Assembly: GCA_038244815.1 (NCBI GenBank)
Contig: JBBRTB010000003.1
Location: forward strand, 186,001 to 250,000
Reading direction: 5' to 3'
Origin: DASVHS01 sp038244815
GTDB taxonomy: Bacteria; Acidobacteriota; Thermoanaerobaculia; Gp7-AA8
Length of the DNA: 64,000 nt
Part shown: positions 62,215 through 64,000 of the stretch, piece after piece
How the letters are laid out: each line of letters begins with the position of its first letter
Position numbering within the stretch: position 1 is the first letter of the stretch
Position numbers and translations under genes: made by a program
The notes under the pieces: model-generated
What the model saw: the letters and a program-made list of their open reading frames with translations, nothing else
Database searches by the model: none
What the model was told of the DNA's origin: nothing

Positions 62215-63579
62215 ATGATCCGTTCCATGCACCGCCGATTCCTCGTGGCTGCCATCGTGATCGCCGCGGCCAGCGTCGTCGCCGGTGCGTCGAAGCAGCG
62301 CGCCGTGCACCCGGCCGTTCATCCCGCGGGCGGACCGACGTTCAACAAGGAAGTCGTCCGTATCTTTCAGGGCCACTGCCAGAGCTGCCACCATCCCGGC
62401 GACATCGCGCCGTTCTCGCTCATGGATTACGCCAGCGCGAAGCCCTACGCCACGCAGATCAGGGTGATGACTTCCGCCCACCTGATGCCGCCGTGGAAAC
62501 CGACCCCGGGCTGCGGCGACTTCGCCGAAGCGCGCACGATCTCGTCCGACGAGATCGACACCATCGCGCGCTGGGTCAGCAACGGAGCCCCGGAAGGCGA
62601 CCGCGCCGACCTCCCCGCCCCCATCGACTTCAGCAGCGGCTGGACCCTCGGCCAGCCCGATCTCGTGATGTCGTATCCCGAGACCTATACGCCCGCGACG
62701 AGCGGCGACACGTATCGCTGCCTGCCGCTGCCAACGAACCTGACCTCCGATCAGTACGTGTCCGCGATCGACATCCATCCCGGCGACCGCAAAACTGTGC
62801 ACCACGTCATCGCGTTCATCGACAAGAGCGGCGAATCCGCTCGGCTCGACGAGGCCGAAGCGGGCGCCGGCTATACGTGCTTCGGGGGACCGGGATTCGC
62901 CATCACCGATCCCGCCGCAGCCACACTCGGCGGGTGGGCGCCGGGCTGCGTGGCCACGCGGCTCCCCGACGAGGTGGCGTTTTCGCTGCCGGCAAACTCG
63001 CGAGTCGTGCTGCAGGTGCACTATCACCCGCACGACGGCGAGCCGCTGCCGGACAGAACCGAGATCGGCATCTACTTCGCGAAGACGAAGCCGCGCCAGA
63101 TTCTACGTATCCTTCCGCTGATCAACGACACGTTCACGATTCCGCCGAACGACCCCAATTACAAAGTGACCGCCGGCTTCCAACTGCCGTTCTTTGCTCC
63201 GTCCGTCCACATCTGGGCGATCTTCCCGCACATGCACCTGCTCGGCCGCCGCATGAATGTGACGGCCACACTGCCCGGTGGCGCGCAATCGTGCCTCGTC
63301 AACATCGACGACTGGGATTTCAACTGGCAAGGCATGTACCGCTACAACACCCCGGTAGCGATTCCGCCGACGTCGTCGCTGGATCTCACGGCCTACTACG
63401 ACAACTCGGCCGGGAACATGCGCAATCCGAACGATCCCGCCAAGCCGGTTTCGTGGGGCGAGCAGACCACCGACGAGATGTGCATCGCCTTCATCGGCTT
63501 CACCCTCGACAGTGAGAACCTGGCCACGACCGGTCCGCTCGAGGCGAAGTGGGTGCCGTCGATTCCGGCGCGGCGGTGA
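62215..63579 (+). CDS. Secreted copper type II ascorbate-dependent monooxygenase-like protein
   Basis: 454 residues. A signal peptide (FLVAAIVIAAASVVAG) leads to a cytochrome-c-like segment with CQSCHHPG (CxxCH, one heme site) and then the PHM/DBM-type fold. Copper ligands are visible as KTVHHVIAF (HH pair), VVLQVHYHPHDGE (HxH) and IFPHMHLLGRRM. Such proteins are common in Acidobacteriota and others, with substrate unknown. ATG 62215 or 62227 may start it. It begins four bases after the permease stop. Confidence 0.85.
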   Translation: MIRSMHRRFLVAAIVIAAASVVAGASKQRAVHPAVHPAGGPTFNKEVVRIFQGHCQSCHHPGDIAPFSLMDYASAKPYATQIRVMTSAHLMPPWKPTPGCGDFAEARTISSDEIDTIARWVSNGAPEGDRADLPAPIDFSSGWTLGQPDLVMSYPETYTPATSGDTYRCLPLPTNLTSDQYVSAIDIHPGDRKTVHHVIAFIDKSGESARLDEAEAGAGYTCFGGPGFAITDPAAATLGGWAPGCVATRLPDEVAFSLPANSRVVLQVHYHPHDGEPLPDRTEIGIYFAKTKPRQILRILPLINDTFTIPPNDPNYKVTAGFQLPFFAPSVHIWAIFPHMHLLGRRMNVTATLPGGAQSCLVNIDDWDFNWQGMYRYNTPVAIPPTSSLDLTAYYDNSAGNMRNPNDPAKPVSWGEQTTDEMCIAFIGFTLDSENLATTGPLEAKWVPSIPARR

Positions 63580-63609
63580 ACGCGGCGTCGATCACACGCG
63601 CCAGCAGCA

Positions 63610-64000
63610 TCACGGTTGTCTGAAGGGACGATCGTAGCCGGTCATCTCGACGTACCCCTCCCCCTGCACCGCATTGTTCTCGAAACTTCCGTTCACGCCG
63701 ACAGCACCTTCCCAGTATGTGACGCGGGTCGAGCTCCGCGTGATCAGTTCCTGATCGTCGAGCAGCGGGTCGAGCCGGAGGCGGATGCGCAGCTTCGGGA
63801 TCGATACGCGCCATCCCATCGGATAGCGGGCACCGCTGTGGGGTGAGGTCCAGCGCCGCAACGGCTCGACCACGATGTCGTCGTGGGTGAGGTGGATGAC
63901 GTCGCCGTCCGGGGTCACGAGCGACCCTGACGACACCACGTCGACCGTGCCGTCGCTCCTGCGGATCTGGTACAGCATGAGCTCCGTGTCGTTGTCGAGC
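63610..64000 (-). CDS. CrtC/AttH-like lipocalin-fold protein, truncated by the window end
   Basis: Only the C-terminal ~125 residues are in the window; the frame is open at 64000. Blocks ELMLYQIRRSDGTVDVVSSG, RWTSPHSGARYPMGWRVSIP and WEGAVGVNGSFENNAVQGEG, then GYVEMTGYDRP, match the end of AttH/hydroxyneurosporene synthase-like (CrtC) proteins. In the family these bind or hydrate hydrophobic substrates. The N-terminal domain and any signal lie outside. Confidence 0.8.
   Translation of the reverse strand, partial: LDNDTELMLYQIRRSDGTVDVVSSGSLVTPDGDVIHLTHDDIVVEPLRRWTSPHSGARYPMGWRVSIPKLRIRLRLDPLLDDQELITRSSTRVTYWEGAVGVNGSFENNAVQGEGYVEMTGYDRPFRQP

Overview
The window is a GC-rich chromosomal segment from a diderm (Gram-negative-type) bacterium. 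It carries a bamA-skp-lpxD-fabZ-lpxA cluster, which implies an outer membrane with lipid A. The secreted proteins, a DUF4388 protein, a large choice-of-anchor surface protein whose C-terminus has HLIELR-type repeats, and several families of short intergenic repeats together suggest Acidobacteriota or a near relative. That placement is inference. I recognise no rRNA, tRNA or CRISPR array.

Layout. 0-2.4 kb: secreted lytic transglycosylase and a lipoprotein amidohydrolase. 2.4-10.7 kb: envelope cluster on the minus strand (bamA, ompH/skp, lpxD, fabZ, lpxA) running by ATGA overlaps into a Gfo/Idh oxidoreductase, an MTA phosphorylase and a PfkB kinase. 10.8-19.9 kb: mixed genes (frameshifted tautomerase, TPR-like protein, M61 peptidase, LytS/LytTR pair, cupin, decayed TIM-barrel gene, BrkB, DUF429 and a UDG-like protein). 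19.9-35.5 kb: an accessory defence island. Its core is one minus-strand operon of six genes (30735 to 20357): PLD-helicase, RhuM-Doc, a type ISP-like methyltransferase fused to an S24 peptidase domain and two DUF3320-like repeats, a TIGR04255-like protein and two short partners. It is flanked by HepT/MntA, a broken DUF262 gene and several other broken genes. 35.5-43.0 kb: phosphotransferase, YchF-like GTPase, DUF1801 protein and a 1406-residue surface protein. 43.0-64.0 kb: IS91-type transposase remnant, lon, nrdR, a flippase-like protein, HDAC-family protein, Coa1-like protein, glycosyltransferase, dienelactone hydrolase, DUF1844/TPR/DUF4388 genes, lipid kinase, HtrA, SprT-like protein, an ABC exporter pair, a copper monooxygenase-like protein and a truncated CrtC-like gene.

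How it works together. The envelope genes form one assembly line for lipid A and outer-membrane protein insertion. The island joins a modification enzyme, a separate motor/nuclease protein and a toxin-like Doc protein by translational coupling; this is the most promising undescribed system. Many accessory genes between 10.8 and 35.5 kb are frameshifted or truncated while long core genes are intact, which points to turnover of mobile cargo rather than general sequencing error. Gaps hold three repeat families: period-7/8 tandem repeats in inverted pairs, GTCATTCCGAG-type elements, and a GCACCCCGGTCTCG element.
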